Positions 1-8,771 of a stretch of 64,000 nucleotides of DNA are shown one piece after another (position 1 is the first letter of the stretch; the number at the start of each line of letters is the position of its first letter). Source of the stretch: Paenibacillus_V sp046244365 (GTDB lineage: Bacteria; Bacillota; Bacilli; Paenibacillales; NBRC-103111). Location: positions 5,146,001 to 5,210,000 of the forward strand of contig NZ_CP176395.1 of assembly GCF_046244365.1 (NCBI RefSeq), read 5' to 3'. The position numbers and the translations under genes are program-made. The notes under the pieces were generated by a model that was not told where the DNA came from, did not search any database, and was given only the letters and a program-made list of their open reading frames with translations.

Positions 1-486
1 CTCGACAAGAAGCAGGAGGCCGAGAAATGGCTAACGGCCTTCAACGCCAAATCCGCCGCGATGTGGCAGAAGCTGCAAACGTGCGTGAGGCCCGGAGAAA
101 CGGCGTCCGTGTTCATCTTCGTTCATGGCGCCCGCTTATTCGTGATGGGAGCCGTCGGCTTCCCTTCCTCCCTCTATCATCCGCACGGCTTCCGCCCGGT
201 AGATAAAATTCAAGAGCTTTTGGATGCCGGTCACGGCTTTATCGAGATTCTTCCATCCTCGCTACCCGTCTATGCCGGGGACCGCATCTTCATGCTTATG
301 CACGATCGCGAAGATTCCAGCCGCGCCGCCCATGCCTTGATGGACAGTCCGCTTTGGCAAGCGATGCCTGCCGTCCAGAAGGGCCACGTCTATCTCGTCG
401 ATGCCGCGATGTGGAACTCGAACGACGCCATGACGCGGGAGAAGCTGCTTGACATGCTACCCGGTTTGCTGCGTAAAAGCTCGTAA
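1..486 (+). CDS. Siderophore-binding domain protein, 3' end only
   Basis: The reading frame is open from the first base of the window, so the 5' part is missing. The visible 161 residues resemble the C-terminal lobe of an iron-siderophore binding domain (FhuD/BtuF fold): a segment around GDRIFMLMHD, then SPLWQAMPAVQKGHVYLVDA, the usual ending of this family. In this group the domain often sits behind an AraC-type DNA-binding domain, as in B. subtilis Btr, and the wording of this C-terminus (LFVMGAVGFPSSLYHP) fits that fused type better than a free lipoprotein. That is inference, because the N-terminus lies outside the window. A likely bidirectional terminator follows at once. The neighbours are iron-related. 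Confidence 0.75.
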   Translation, partial: LDKKQEAEKWLTAFNAKSAAMWQKLQTCVRPGETASVFIFVHGARLFVMGAVGFPSSLYHPHGFRPVDKIQELLDAGHGFIEILPSSLPVYAGDRIFMLMHDREDSSRAAHALMDSPLWQAMPAVQKGHVYLVDAAMWNSNDAMTREKLLDMLPGLLRKSS

Positions 487-503
487 CTTTTGCTGAAAAT
501 AGA

Positions 504-534
504 AAGGTCCGATTCCTCTGTGGAATCGGACCTT
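504..534. terminator. Bidirectional hairpin terminator
   Basis: A 13-bp perfect stem (AAGGTCCGATTCC paired with GGAATCGGACCTT) with a 5-base loop lies between two convergent genes. It is followed by CTTTTA on the plus strand and by a short T-rich stretch on the minus strand. Confidence 0.8.
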
Positions 535-545
535 CTTTTACCCTA

Positions 546-1598
546 CTAACGCCCAGCCCTGTACTCATCGTCATCCAGACCAAGCTGCTTATTTCTCTCC
601 TTGAACCGGATATTATGCGAAGAGACGTAGGCGACCTTAGGAGCTTCCGGATCGATAAACAGCTTGGCGCTGTTGACCGCAAGCACGGCGTCCGTAAAGG
701 CTCCGGCGATCAGCCTGACTTTACTGGCATGATTGACGAAATCGCCTGCAGCGAAAATGCCCGCCAAATTCGTCTCCCGCTTGTCGTTGACGAGGGCGAT
801 ATCGTCCTCCATCTTGAGCCCCCATTCGGCCAGCGGGCCGTAATCGCATTTCAGGCCGTGGTTGACGATAACCGCATCGACTTCGAGGCGCTCTTCTTCA
901 CCCGTTTCCACATGCGAGACAGTCACCTCTTCGATCGCCACGCCGCCGCTATGCAGCTGCGTGACCGCAAAAGGCGTCTTTACGCTCACAGCGGATTGCT
1001 TCATGCGTACGACGTTTTTCTCATGCCCCCCGAATTCGTCGCGCCGGTGAACGATCGTCACGCAGTCTGCGATCGGCTCGAGCTCATTTGCCCAGTCCAC
1101 GGCGGAATTGCCGCCTCCGCTAATTAGCACCCGTTTGCCGCGAAAAGCTTCCAGCTCCTGCACCGTATAATGCAAATTTTCCACCTCGTAGCGGTCGGCG
1201 CCGGCGATATCCAGCTTCTGCATCGTCAGAATGCCGTATCCGATCGCGAGTACGACCGTCCGTGTATGATGACGTTCGCCGTTCGACGCCGTCAATAGAA
1301 ACGTACCGTCTTTCAGCCGTTCAAACCCCGTTATTTGCTGCCCCAGCACGATCGTAGGGTCGAACGTTTTTGCCTGCTGCACCAGTTGATCGATCAGGCT
1401 CTCGCCAAGCAGTGGGGTCATGCCTCCGACATCCCATATCATCTTCTCGGGATAAATGCGTATCCGTCCGCCAAGTTCCTCTTTCGCTTCGATCAGTTTC
1501 GTCTTCATATCCCGCATGCCGCTGTAAAAAGCCCCATATAGACCGGCAGGCCCTCCGCCGATGATCGTTATATCGAATAACTCCAGTTGCTCGCTCAT
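546..1598 (-). CDS. Ferredoxin--NADP(+) reductase, thioredoxin-reductase-like type
   Basis: A 350-residue flavoprotein that would pass electrons between NADPH and ferredoxin or flavodoxin in the cytoplasm. The N-terminal FAD-binding motif GGGPAGLYGAFYSG (about residues 13-26), the NAD(P)-binding GGGNSAVDWA in the middle, and the C-terminal GIFAAGDF with its following helix place it in the thioredoxin-reductase-like FNR family (B. subtilis YumC/YcgT). The redox CxxC of true thioredoxin reductase is absent. It starts at ATG behind GGAGGCAATC. It lies 46 bases downstream of the ABC exporter gene on the same strand and may be cotranscribed with it from the promoter carrying the Fur-like box at 3456. 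A role in reducing ferric siderophores or in iron stress is inferred from context. Confidence 0.88.
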   Translation of the reverse strand: MSEQLELFDITIIGGGPAGLYGAFYSGMRDMKTKLIEAKEELGGRIRIYPEKMIWDVGGMTPLLGESLIDQLVQQAKTFDPTIVLGQQITGFERLKDGTFLLTASNGERHHTRTVVLAIGYGILTMQKLDIAGADRYEVENLHYTVQELEAFRGKRVLISGGGNSAVDWANELEPIADCVTIVHRRDEFGGHEKNVVRMKQSAVSVKTPFAVTQLHSGGVAIEEVTVSHVETGEEERLEVDAVIVNHGLKCDYGPLAEWGLKMEDDIALVNDKRETNLAGIFAAGDFVNHASKVRLIAGAFTDAVLAVNSAKLFIDPEAPKVAYVSSHNIRFKERNKQLGLDDDEYRAGR

Positions 1599-1644
1599 GA
1601 TTGCCTCCGCATGTAGTATTTCTATTTTTCATTGTCGCGCTACG

Positions 1645-3360
1645 TCATGCACCGAATTGGGCTCGGTGCAAGCGGCTGTATACGCCGCCCGTCGTGAGCA
1701 GCTGATCGTGATCGCCCTGCTCCGCTATTCCCTGCTCGGCTACGACGACGATCCGGTCCGCATTCTTGATGGTCGCCAAACGGTGCGCGATGACCAGCGT
1801 CGTACGTCCCTTGGACAGCTCGGCTAGCGCTTGCTGTATCGCCGCCTCGGTCTCCGTATCGAGCGCCGACGTCGCTTCGTCCAGAATAAGGATCGGAGGG
1901 TTTTTCAGAAACATCCGGGCGATGGAAAGCCTCTGCTTTTGGCCGCCCGACAGCTTCACGCCCCTCTCTCCGATCACCGTATCCAGCCCATCCGGCTGCG
2001 TTACAATAATCTCCTCCAGTTGAGCCCTCCGCGCCGCTTTCCAAATCTCTTCCTCGGTTGCGCCAAGCTTGCCGTAGGTGATGTTCTCGCGGATCGTGCC
2101 GTCGAACAGAAAGACGTCCTGCTGCACGATACCGATCTGGCTCCGCAGCGATTCCAGCTTCATCCGGCGAATATCGATACCGTCGATGGTAATGCTCCCG
2201 TCTTCGATCTCGTAGAAACGCGGCAGCAGACTGCAAATCGTCGTTTTGCCGGCTCCGGAAGGTCCGACCAGCGCTACCGTTTCGCCTGCTCGAATGGTTA
2301 AGTCCACCTTCTGCAGCACTTTATCCCTGTTTTCGTAGCCGAACGTAACGCCATGAAAGCGAATGTCGCCCTTCAAGTGCTCGACATGCTTCGCATCCGG
2401 GGCATCGGCAATGTCCGGCTCCGTTTCCAGCAGATCAAGGTAGCGGCGGAAGCCGGCGATTCCTTTCGGATACGTTTCGATGACCGAGTTGATCTGTTTG
2501 ATCGGCCCGAGGAACACGTTCGACAGCATGACGAATGCGATAAATTCGCCGTAGGTCATATTTTTCTGAAGAACGAACCAGGTGCCGCAAACGAGTACGA
2601 ACAGCGAAACGAATTTCATCAATATATAGCTGAGCGATGAGTTCCAAGCCATGATTTTGTATGCAAGCAGCTTCGTCAGGCGGAACCTTTCGTTGTTCTC
2701 GGTAAAACGCGCGATTTCGTGTTTCTCGCCTACGAATGCCTGAACGACACGGATGCCGCTTACGTTGTTTTCGACTCGCGCATTGTAATCGGCGATATCC
2801 GAGAACATGTGATTAAAGGCAACCGACATTTTGCGGCTGAAATACAAGGACAAGTAAATCATGAGAGGAATAATGATGAACGTCAGCACGGCAAGCTGCC
2901 AATTGATGCCGAGCATAATACCGAACGCGCCGGTCAGCGTCATAAGGGCGATGAACAGATCCTCCGGACCGTGATGCGCGATTTCGCCGATATCCATTAA
3001 ATCGTTGGTCATGCGGGAGACCAGATGTCCTGTTTTGTTGTTATCGAAGAACCCGAACGACAGTTTCTGCACGTGCACGAACAGCTTCCTGCGCATGTCG
3101 GTTTCGATGTTGATGCCGAGCATATGTCCCCAATACGATACGACATAATGTAGAGCGGCGCTGATTACATAGATGCCGAGAAGGCCCACGCACCCCCATA
3201 AGATCCAATTCCAATTGCCGCCCGGCAGCAAATCGTCCACGACGCGATTAACCGCAAGGGGGAAGGACAGCTCCAGCAAAGCCGCGATGATCGCACAGGA
3301 GAAATCCAGAATGAACAGCCTTCTATAAGGCCGATAGTAAGCAAAAAAACGCCGAAGCAT
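1645..3360 (-). CDS. ABC transporter, fused permease/ATP-binding exporter
   Basis: A 571-residue half-transporter: an N-terminal six-helix type-1 exporter membrane domain (about residues 15-300), then an ATPase domain with Walker A GPSGAGKTT, signature LSGGQKQRLSIARMF, Walker B ILILDEATSALD and the H-loop histidine (IAHRLAT). The length and architecture are those of homodimeric or heterodimeric lipid/multidrug exporters (YknU/YfiB/MsbA-like). The ATG is preceded by AGAGAGG. The upstream region carries a Fur-like operator at 3456-3474, so iron-controlled expression with the downstream ferredoxin reductase is plausible. The substrate cannot be told from the sequence; siderophore or heme-related export is only a contextual guess. 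Confidence 0.88.
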   Translation of the reverse strand: MLRRFFAYYRPYRRLFILDFSCAIIAALLELSFPLAVNRVVDDLLPGGNWNWILWGCVGLLGIYVISAALHYVVSYWGHMLGINIETDMRRKLFVHVQKLSFGFFDNNKTGHLVSRMTNDLMDIGEIAHHGPEDLFIALMTLTGAFGIMLGINWQLAVLTFIIIPLMIYLSLYFSRKMSVAFNHMFSDIADYNARVENNVSGIRVVQAFVGEKHEIARFTENNERFRLTKLLAYKIMAWNSSLSYILMKFVSLFVLVCGTWFVLQKNMTYGEFIAFVMLSNVFLGPIKQINSVIETYPKGIAGFRRYLDLLETEPDIADAPDAKHVEHLKGDIRFHGVTFGYENRDKVLQKVDLTIRAGETVALVGPSGAGKTTICSLLPRFYEIEDGSITIDGIDIRRMKLESLRSQIGIVQQDVFLFDGTIRENITYGKLGATEEEIWKAARRAQLEEIIVTQPDGLDTVIGERGVKLSGGQKQRLSIARMFLKNPPILILDEATSALDTETEAAIQQALAELSKGRTTLVIAHRLATIKNADRIVVVAEQGIAEQGDHDQLLTTGGVYSRLHRAQFGA

Positions 3361-3455
3361 GGAAAAACCTCTCTTTCGCTGTATAGTGTCGGAGCCTTAC
3401 GTTCACGGACGGCGAACCAACCGGCCCCCGGCCAAACCGTCCTCGCACTCCTAGT

Positions 3456-3474
3456 GATATTGATTCTCATTACC
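3456..3474 (-). promoter_or_regulatory. Fur-like operator upstream of the ABC exporter
   Basis: GATATTGATTCTCATTACC matches the classical 19-bp Fur box GATAATGATAATCATTATC at 15 of 19 positions. It sits about 100 bases upstream of the exporter start. Related boxes lie at 4832 and 19945. Confidence 0.65.
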
Positions 3475-3645
3475 ACTCCGTAAATTGTAGGCCACCCCCT
3501 GTGAAATGGCAATGGACAAAAGCTACGATTTTTTTGTACAAATTCTACGATTTGCCTCCCCTTTTTTACCGGCTGCGCCGTTCCGTCCTCCCTGGTTGAA
3601 TCGGGTTGCCGGGTAACCGGACGTCAGCGGATTTCCGAATTTGTC

Positions 3646-3683
3646 AAAAAAAAGCCTTCCCTGCGATAAACGCCGGAAGGCTT
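3646..3683 (-). terminator. Rho-independent terminator
   Basis: A 9-bp stem (AAGCCTTCC/GGAAGGCTT) followed on the minus strand by eight T residues. It is placed just after the MFS remnant, so transcription across the broken locus would still stop here. Confidence 0.85.
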
Positions 3684-3693
3684 CCATAGAGCA

Positions 3694-4013
3694 TTATGCG
3701 GATCTCCCCCGCTGGGCGTCTTCTAAACGCAACATTCCGCGCCCGAGCACGAACAACCCGGAAACGCAGATAAGCAGCAAACAGAAGGAATAAGGCAGCG
3801 CCTTGTTCGCCGTATACAAAGCCGTCCCGGTAACGGGGCCGATGAAGGCGCCTCCTCCTTGCAGCGCCGCGATGAAGGAGGCGACGCTCCTCTGCTCGTG
3901 ATCCTGCACCGCTTCGGAAGCGCCTGCGCTGTATCCCAGCAGCGTGAAGCCGATGCCGATGCCGAGAATCGTAAAGTCCGCGTAAACGAAACGAACGAAA
4001 ACCAATAGCCTGA
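3694..4013 (-). pseudogene. MFS transporter remnant (C-terminal part only)
   Basis: This frame encodes about 105 residues that look like the last membrane helices of a major facilitator: a helix around ILGIGIGFTLLGYSAG, a loop, the glycine-rich AALQGGGAFIGPVTGTALY, then the helix YSFCLLLICVSGLFVLG. The roughly 300 residues expected before this are missing, and no start with a ribosome-binding site exists. It begins exactly where the AraC-like coding sequence of the overlapping frame stops making sense (about 4013). It is best read as the 3' end of a transporter gene whose 5' part was deleted. Confidence 0.75.
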
Positions 4014-4817
4014 GCCGAAAACGGTCGTGCCGTACATTTCCTTGAAGCCTACCTTCAACTTATAGTCGTTTAACCCGATCATTCGGGAAAGCCCGATCAG
4101 CGTAGGCGGTTCGGCCATCCGCTCCATCATGATCCTTCGCGCCAGCCGGATTTTTTCCATATCGTCCTTGCTCAGCTTGGATGACTCGGGTTTCCCGTCA
4201 AACAGGAACGAACGAAAAGCGGTCGAAAGGATTTCCATCACGCCGCATTCGATCTCGTAATGTAAGGTTCCGCGCGTTCGGGAAGATTGGACGAGTCGAT
4301 TCAGGACTACGGATGCGACCGGATCGATCGTATCTTGGAATATTTGAAAGCCCCGGCCCCCAAGAATGCTGGTAAAGTCGACCGTTCGCGTCCCGTTTTC
4401 ATCCTCCATAAAATGATGGAACGTCGACACAGGAATGCCTATGCCGAGTAGAAGAAACGGCTCGTTGCCATAAAATTCGAAGTGAACCTCCTTCTGCAAA
4501 TTCATAAACTGAAGCGCGCAGCTTCCGGGCACGAATTCGTGACGATTGCCGGCTGCGCTCACTTCTCTCGATCCTTGAATGCAATAGCTCAACTCCACCA
4601 TGGGCGCTTTAGGAAAAAGCTTCATAGTGCGGCTGCGATGAAACGTGTACTCCGACATGACGACCTCCATTTCGAACCGGGGGACCAGCCTGCGAATAGT
4701 CCCTTCTCCTACCTGGGCCCGAAGCGTCATATGCTCCGTCCGGTCCTTGCTCCTTCTTGGCAGCTGAAGTCCGTCGAAGAAAAGATTAAAGTTATGGTGA
4801 AAGTCCATTGTGCTCAT
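3723..4817 (-). pseudogene. AraC-family regulator, truncated by a deletion fusion
   Basis: The first about 268 residues are a PchR-type AraC regulator: a ligand-binding N-terminal domain, then the first helix-turn-helix (LIGLSRMIGLNDYKLKVGF, about residues 242-260) and the family motif KEMYGTTVFG. The second helix-turn-helix that normally follows is gone. After about 4013 the frame runs for 94 meaningless residues, because the DNA there codes for the end of an MFS transporter in another frame. The regulator should therefore lack half of its DNA-binding domain. Such regulators normally control siderophore genes when bound to the siderophore. A Fur-like box lies just upstream (4832). The real start may be ATG 4817 or a later ATG; the N-terminus is otherwise intact. 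Confidence 0.75.
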
Positions 4818-4831
4818 GGCTGTGCGCTCCG

Positions 4832-4850
4832 TATAATGATAATCGTTCTC
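4832..4850 (-). promoter_or_regulatory. Fur-like operator upstream of the AraC remnant
   Basis: TATAATGATAATCGTTCTC matches the 19-bp Fur consensus at 16 of 19 positions. It lies 15 bases upstream of the broken AraC gene, as expected for an iron-repressed siderophore regulator. Confidence 0.7.
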
Positions 4851-5104
4851 ACTACACTTCCATTATAGCGCCAACCTCTTCGTCTGACTATCCCTGCTGC
4901 AGGATATTCTTAGGATAAACGGCTTCGACGACACGGTTATGAAGAAATTAACCTCCAAATACAGGCCTAGAGACGAACCGTATGCAACCCGCGAGTATCG
5001 AACCGTTAACTTAGCATATCCTTATTCGGAATGACCAAAGAGCCGGGATTCGCCCCGATGATCGGGATTAAGCCAGAACCGGCAACGAAGTTCATAGCGA
5101 CAAA

Positions 5105-5132
5105 CAAAAAGACAGCTATCCGGATAGCTGCC
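5105..5132 (-). terminator. Rho-independent terminator of the GNAT gene
   Basis: The self-complementary CAGCTATCCGGATAGCTG (5113-5130) is followed on the minus strand by TCTTTTTG. It lies about 60 bases past the stop codon of the acetyltransferase gene. Confidence 0.7.
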
Positions 5133-5191
5133 TTCGTGGTTGAAGCTATTCTCATTCGTGTGTATGCGTTCACTCGTCCGCTCGCCGAATA

Positions 5192-5647
5192 TTAGTACAA
5201 ATCCTGCTGCAAGCGAATCATGTCCCGGCACGGAATGCCGTTCTCATAAATCGGTTCCTTGTAATGCCTGACAAAAAAGTCCGGATCCACGCCCGTAATG
5301 CGAAATCCGCACTTCTGATACAAATAAAGCTGCATCACGCTGGAATTGCCCGTTCCGACCTCGATCGTCTTATAGCCGAAGCCTCTGGACGTTTCGATCG
5401 CATGCTTGACCAATTTACCGCCCAGTCCTTGTCCCTGCATCTCTTCCGCAACCGCGATATTCACCAGCTCGACCGTATGCGGCCTCGTCGGGAGAAGCAT
5501 GTAGGCGCCGACGAAATCTCCGTCCTTTTCCATAACGTAGCACTTGCAGCGCGTCGCGTAATCTTGAACAACCTGCTCCTCCGGGTCAGCCAAAAGCAAT
5601 AACGCCATCGGCAACCGTTCGTCCGCTCGTAACAGTCTGATTTCCAT
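5192..5647 (-). CDS. GNAT family N-acetyltransferase
   Basis: A 151-residue single-domain acetyltransferase expected to move an acetyl group from acetyl-CoA to an amine. The acetyl-CoA loop is visible as VAEEMQGQGLGGKLVKHAIE (about residues 67-86), the Q/R-x-x-G-x-G/A signature of the family. The later GFGYKTIEVGTGNSSVMQLYLYQKCGF matches the usual beta4-alpha4 region of small GNATs. It starts at ATG behind TAGGAGGATAAGC. It is monocistronic, with its own terminator downstream. The substrate is not predictable. Confidence 0.85.
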   Translation of the reverse strand: MEIRLLRADERLPMALLLLADPEEQVVQDYATRCKCYVMEKDGDFVGAYMLLPTRPHTVELVNIAVAEEMQGQGLGGKLVKHAIETSRGFGYKTIEVGTGNSSVMQLYLYQKCGFRITGVDPDFFVRHYKEPIYENGIPCRDMIRLQQDLY

Positions 5648-5724
5648 GCTGCTTATCCTCCTAAATCTTTAACGGTCCCATCCCTCATCTTTATTCGATC
5701 CGGCTGGCGACGGATCAATTGGGC

Positions 5725-6279
5725 TCAGCTCAGCCATTCTTTAAATTCGTGCGTCCTCCAATCGTTCTCACCGATTTCCTTCTCATTGTCGATCACGATT
5801 TGATAAGCGCAGCGGATCGCCTTCGCGGCATCCATCCGTTCGCCTTCCTGGGGATCCGTCAGAATGCCTCCGCACACTATCGTTAAAGCCGCCGCAGAGA
5901 ACCAAGCCAGTCTGAATTCGAAGCTGTCGCCCGCGCTTACCGAGAACAATACCTCATGCTTGGCTTGCTTTAACGTTTTTTCGAGCGGCGACTCCTCGGC
6001 TTTCTTGTCAAACAGCTTGGACCAAAGCGATTCCACCGGTTTCGGATGTTTGTAGGTTTGGATCCCTATTTCGTACCCGGATAAAAGCTCCATGCGGTTA
6101 AGCGCTCGATTCGGACAGTCGTAAACGACGATTCGAAACGGCAAAAAACCGGAGTGACGCTCGAACGAAAAATCCGGATGAATATCCGCATCCATGTTAA
6201 ACTTCCTGATCTCCTCCAGCCATTGCGGGATAATTCCGTCGTTCAGTTCCTTCACATGCACCGTCAGTTCGTAACTCAT
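5725..6279 (-). CDS. Hypothetical protein
   Basis: A 184-residue soluble protein not recognised as any named family. Its C-terminal third begins with a hydrophobic stretch (FRLAWFSAAALTIVCGGILTDPQEG) that looks like a buried helix with a GGILTDP turn rather than a membrane anchor. An N-terminal region (VKELNDGIIPQWLEEIRKFNMDADIHPDF) resembles small proteins of unknown function found in Paenibacillus. It starts at ATG behind GAGGGAG. It begins 13 bases after the stop of the VOC gene, so the two probably form one transcript. Confidence 0.6.
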   Translation of the reverse strand: MSYELTVHVKELNDGIIPQWLEEIRKFNMDADIHPDFSFERHSGFLPFRIVVYDCPNRALNRMELLSGYEIGIQTYKHPKPVESLWSKLFDKKAEESPLEKTLKQAKHEVLFSVSAGDSFEFRLAWFSAAALTIVCGGILTDPQEGERMDAAKAIRCAYQIVIDNEKEIGENDWRTHEFKEWLS

Positions 6280-6291
6280 TCTGCCGCTCCC

Positions 6292-6750
6292 TCATGTATG
6301 ATTGCGCGTTGTTCCAAAGCTTTCCTTTACCGCATCCTCCGGATCCCAGATCGACCAAGCGCCCTCCAGCAAATTCCCTTCGTTATCCCTGAAATAAAAA
6401 TATCTTGCCTCGCCTGCGCCTAACGCCGTCAATGGCTTGACGATGTCGACGCCGTTTTGCGTCAGTCTATTGTACGTATTTTCAATATCGGGGCAGTTCA
6501 TCGCCATAATCGGAAAAGCGGCGCCGTTCCGGTTAATCTCCAGCGGCTGCTTCGCATTCGTTTCGACAAGCAGCAGCGCGATCGCATGCAGGTGCGGATA
6601 ATGGAGCACGGCGATTCGCGAGCCCCGGTCCTCGAGCGATTGAACCAATCGCAGCTCCAGGTTTCGTACATACCAGTCGATCGACTGCTCGATATTCGCT
6701 GTAGGCACATAGGTATAACCGATTCTCGTGACCAAAAGGTTTTCGCTCAT
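6292..6750 (-). CDS. VOC family (glyoxalase/bleomycin-resistance fold) protein
   Basis: A 152-residue metal-binding VOC-fold protein. It shows the usual order: IGYTYVPTANIEQSIDWYVRNLEL at the N-terminus, a central strand containing HAIALLLVET, and the C-terminal RYFYFRDNEGNLLEGAWS that supplies the late Glu ligand of the family. The start at ATG 6750 is chosen because GAAGGAG stands 8 bases before it; the GTG two codons upstream is too close to that site. Enzymatic role (dioxygenase, isomerase or resistance) is not determinable. It is followed 13 bases on by the hypothetical gene. Confidence 0.8.
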   Translation of the reverse strand: MSENLLVTRIGYTYVPTANIEQSIDWYVRNLELRLVQSLEDRGSRIAVLHYPHLHAIALLLVETNAKQPLEINRNGAAFPIMAMNCPDIENTYNRLTQNGVDIVKPLTALGAGEARYFYFRDNEGNLLEGAWSIWDPEDAVKESFGTTRNHT

Positions 6751-6865
6751 TTGCACAGCTCCTTCATTTAGAATACCGCACTTATTTTACCATATTATGG
6801 TCAATCTTGTCCTCCATCTATTACAGCGATACGACGAGCAGAGACGGCAGCTGATTCCATGAAAA

Positions 6866-6898
6866 GACAAAAGTCCGGGGAACCGCTTCCCCGGACAC
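6866..6898 (-). terminator. Rho-independent terminator of the CoA-transferase gene
   Basis: An 8-bp GC-rich stem (GTCCGGGG/CCCCGGAC) followed on the minus strand by TTTTGTCTTTTC, 14 bases after the stop codon. Confidence 0.85.
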
Positions 6899-6911
6899 GC
6901 TTCATTCGCTT

Positions 6912-8444
6912 TCACCGAAATATCGATTCGTCCATCAGGCGCAGCTCCGGACTGATCGAAGGGCGAAAGCCCATTTGGGCAAGGACGTCCTTCTCCAAAT
7001 CGATCCCCGGCGCGATTTCGGTCAGTTCAAGACCGTCCGGCACAATCCGGAAGACCGCGCGTTCCGTCACATACAGAACCGTAATGCCCTTCTGGCTGGC
7101 ATAGGCGGCATTAAAGGTCAAATGGCCGATCCGGTCCACGAACTTCCGGTGGCGGCCCTCTTGCACGATGCATAATTTGCCGTCGGCCGCTTGTACGCGC
7201 AATCCGCCTGCCGTGAAGGTCGAGCAGAACACGACTTTCTTGGCATTATGGCTAATATTGATAAACCCGCCGCAGCCGGTAATCGATCCGCCGTATTTGC
7301 TGACGTTCACGTTACCTTGCGGATCGGCCTCCGCCATACCGAGAAAAGCGGTGTCGATACCTCCGCCGTCGATAAAATCGAACGCGGAAGGCATGTCCAG
7401 CACGGCATAGGGATTGGTCGACGCACCGAAGCTGAAACCTTTGGCCGGAATGCCGCCGATCGGCCCCGAATCGAGGACGAGCGTGAAATCGGTTCTGCCT
7501 TCCTCGCTGGCCACATAGCCGATCCCTTCGGGAATACCGATTCCGAGGTTGACTACGTCTCCTGCCGCAAGCTCCCGGATCGCCCTTCTCGCAATCATTT
7601 TGCGTTCATCGAGCCTCAGCGGCTCTAACCGGTCTCTAACTTCGCGGATTTGGCCCGTATAGGACGGATTGAACCGCTCCGTAAAGGATTGCGGATGATG
7701 CTCCGATTCGGCGACGACAACGGCATCGACCAACACGTTCGGCAGCACGACCTGCTGCGGATCGAGCGAGCCGCCGACGGCGAGCCGCTCCACTTGAACG
7801 ATAACGATTCCGCCGCTGTTGCGCGCCGCTTGCGCAGCTGCGAACGTTTCGAGCGTGATCGCTTCTTTCTCCATCGACACGTTTCCGTATTCATCGGCCG
7901 TTGTTCCTCTCAGGAATGCGACATCGACCGGAAACGATTTATACAATAAAAAATCCTCGCCTGCCAGTTCGACGCGATCAACCAGTTCCTCGGCCGTCGC
8001 TTCGTTGAGCTTGCCTCCGGAATGCCGCGGGTCGACGAACGTGTGCAGTCCGACCTGCGTCAGCGTGCCCGGCTTGCCCGCCGCGATATCCCGGAACAAG
8101 TGGGCGATGACGCCTTGCGGGAAATTGTACGCTTCGATCTTCCCTTGAACCGCAAGCTTCGTAACAGCCGGCATCGCCACGAAATGTCCGCTGATTACCC
8201 GCTTCAACAACCCTTCGTGCGCGAGATGATCGAGACCTCGTCCCGAGCCGTCTCCTTGCCCGGTCGCACAGACAAGGGATAAGCCCATCGGGGCCTTTTC
8301 GTGCAAAAAACGCTTTTCGAGCGCGGATGTGAGCGCTTCGGGATGACCGGTTCCGACAAAACCGGCCACCGCTATCGTTTGATTGGACTGTACGAGCCCG
8401 GCTGCTTCTTCAGCCGTCAACAAGCGGACCTTTTTTCCGTACAT
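6912..8444 (-). CDS. Acyl-CoA:carboxylate CoA-transferase (propionate CoA-transferase/YdiF type)
   Basis: A 510-residue family I CoA-transferase with both half-domains in one chain. The N-terminal alpha-like half carries AVAGFVGTGHPEAL (about residue 25). The C-terminal beta-like half carries VNLGIGIPEGIGYV (about residue 300), whose Glu would form the covalent CoA thioester, and later FIDGGGIDTAFLGMAE. It would move CoA between short-chain acyl groups such as acetyl, propionyl or acetoacetyl. Its promoter (TTGCAG-17-TATAAT) and its terminator are both visible, so it is a single-gene transcript. The ribosome-binding site is weak (GGGGG at 13 bases). No acyl-CoA dehydrogenase or thiolase gene adjoins it, so the pathway is unknown. 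Confidence 0.85.
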   Translation of the reverse strand: MYGKKVRLLTAEEAAGLVQSNQTIAVAGFVGTGHPEALTSALEKRFLHEKAPMGLSLVCATGQGDGSGRGLDHLAHEGLLKRVISGHFVAMPAVTKLAVQGKIEAYNFPQGVIAHLFRDIAAGKPGTLTQVGLHTFVDPRHSGGKLNEATAEELVDRVELAGEDFLLYKSFPVDVAFLRGTTADEYGNVSMEKEAITLETFAAAQAARNSGGIVIVQVERLAVGGSLDPQQVVLPNVLVDAVVVAESEHHPQSFTERFNPSYTGQIREVRDRLEPLRLDERKMIARRAIRELAAGDVVNLGIGIPEGIGYVASEEGRTDFTLVLDSGPIGGIPAKGFSFGASTNPYAVLDMPSAFDFIDGGGIDTAFLGMAEADPQGNVNVSKYGGSITGCGGFINISHNAKKVVFCSTFTAGGLRVQAADGKLCIVQEGRHRKFVDRIGHLTFNAAYASQKGITVLYVTERAVFRIVPDGLELTEIAPGIDLEKDVLAQMGFRPSISPELRLMDESIFR

Positions 8445-8771
8445 GATGTTAGTTAGACCCCCGTAACTTCGAGAACGGTGCTGTTCACTATTTATTTGAC
8501 CATAGGTTGTTTAATGGAAATGCACGTAGATTATTATACTCCTCGGGTCGGATGTCTGCAAAACAATAAATGACAACCTTTAAAGTAACTTACCGTTCAT
8601 TCTGAGCATTCCCCCATTCGTGCGGGTAACGTGCGGAATAGGATAGAGAGATACCCACGAATCGTAAAGAGGCCAACCAGTAATATCCGGTTGACCCACT
8701 CATACGAAGAGGCAATCCCTCCGCCATTTTTACGGTTTTCAAGACAGCCTCTTTCACGAACGCTATGCTTT
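8445..8771. other. Intergenic region
   Basis: About 327 bases. It contains the CoA-transferase promoter (8533-8561) and the untranslated end of the small upstream gene. No coding sequence with support was found. Confidence 0.5.
8533..8561 (-). promoter_or_regulatory. SigA-type promoter of the CoA-transferase
   Basis: On the minus strand TTGCAG, a 17-base spacer and a perfect TATAAT. The -10 box lies about 90 bases upstream of the start codon. Confidence 0.65.

Larger units (their letters stand above)
3361..3693. other. Intergenic region upstream of the exporter
   Basis: About 330 bases without a gene. It holds the ribosome-binding site of the exporter, a Fur-like box (3456-3474) and the terminator of the MFS remnant (3646-3683). 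No other structure was recognised. Confidence 0.6.
4818..5191. other. Intergenic region
   Basis: About 370 bases. It contains the Fur-like box (4832-4850) and the GNAT gene terminator (5105-5132). No convincing coding sequence was found between them. Confidence 0.5.

Noticed and set aside
5022..5231. Small minus-strand frame overlapping the GNAT gene end
   Set aside because: It overlaps the acetyltransferase coding end and its terminator and has no ribosome-binding site.
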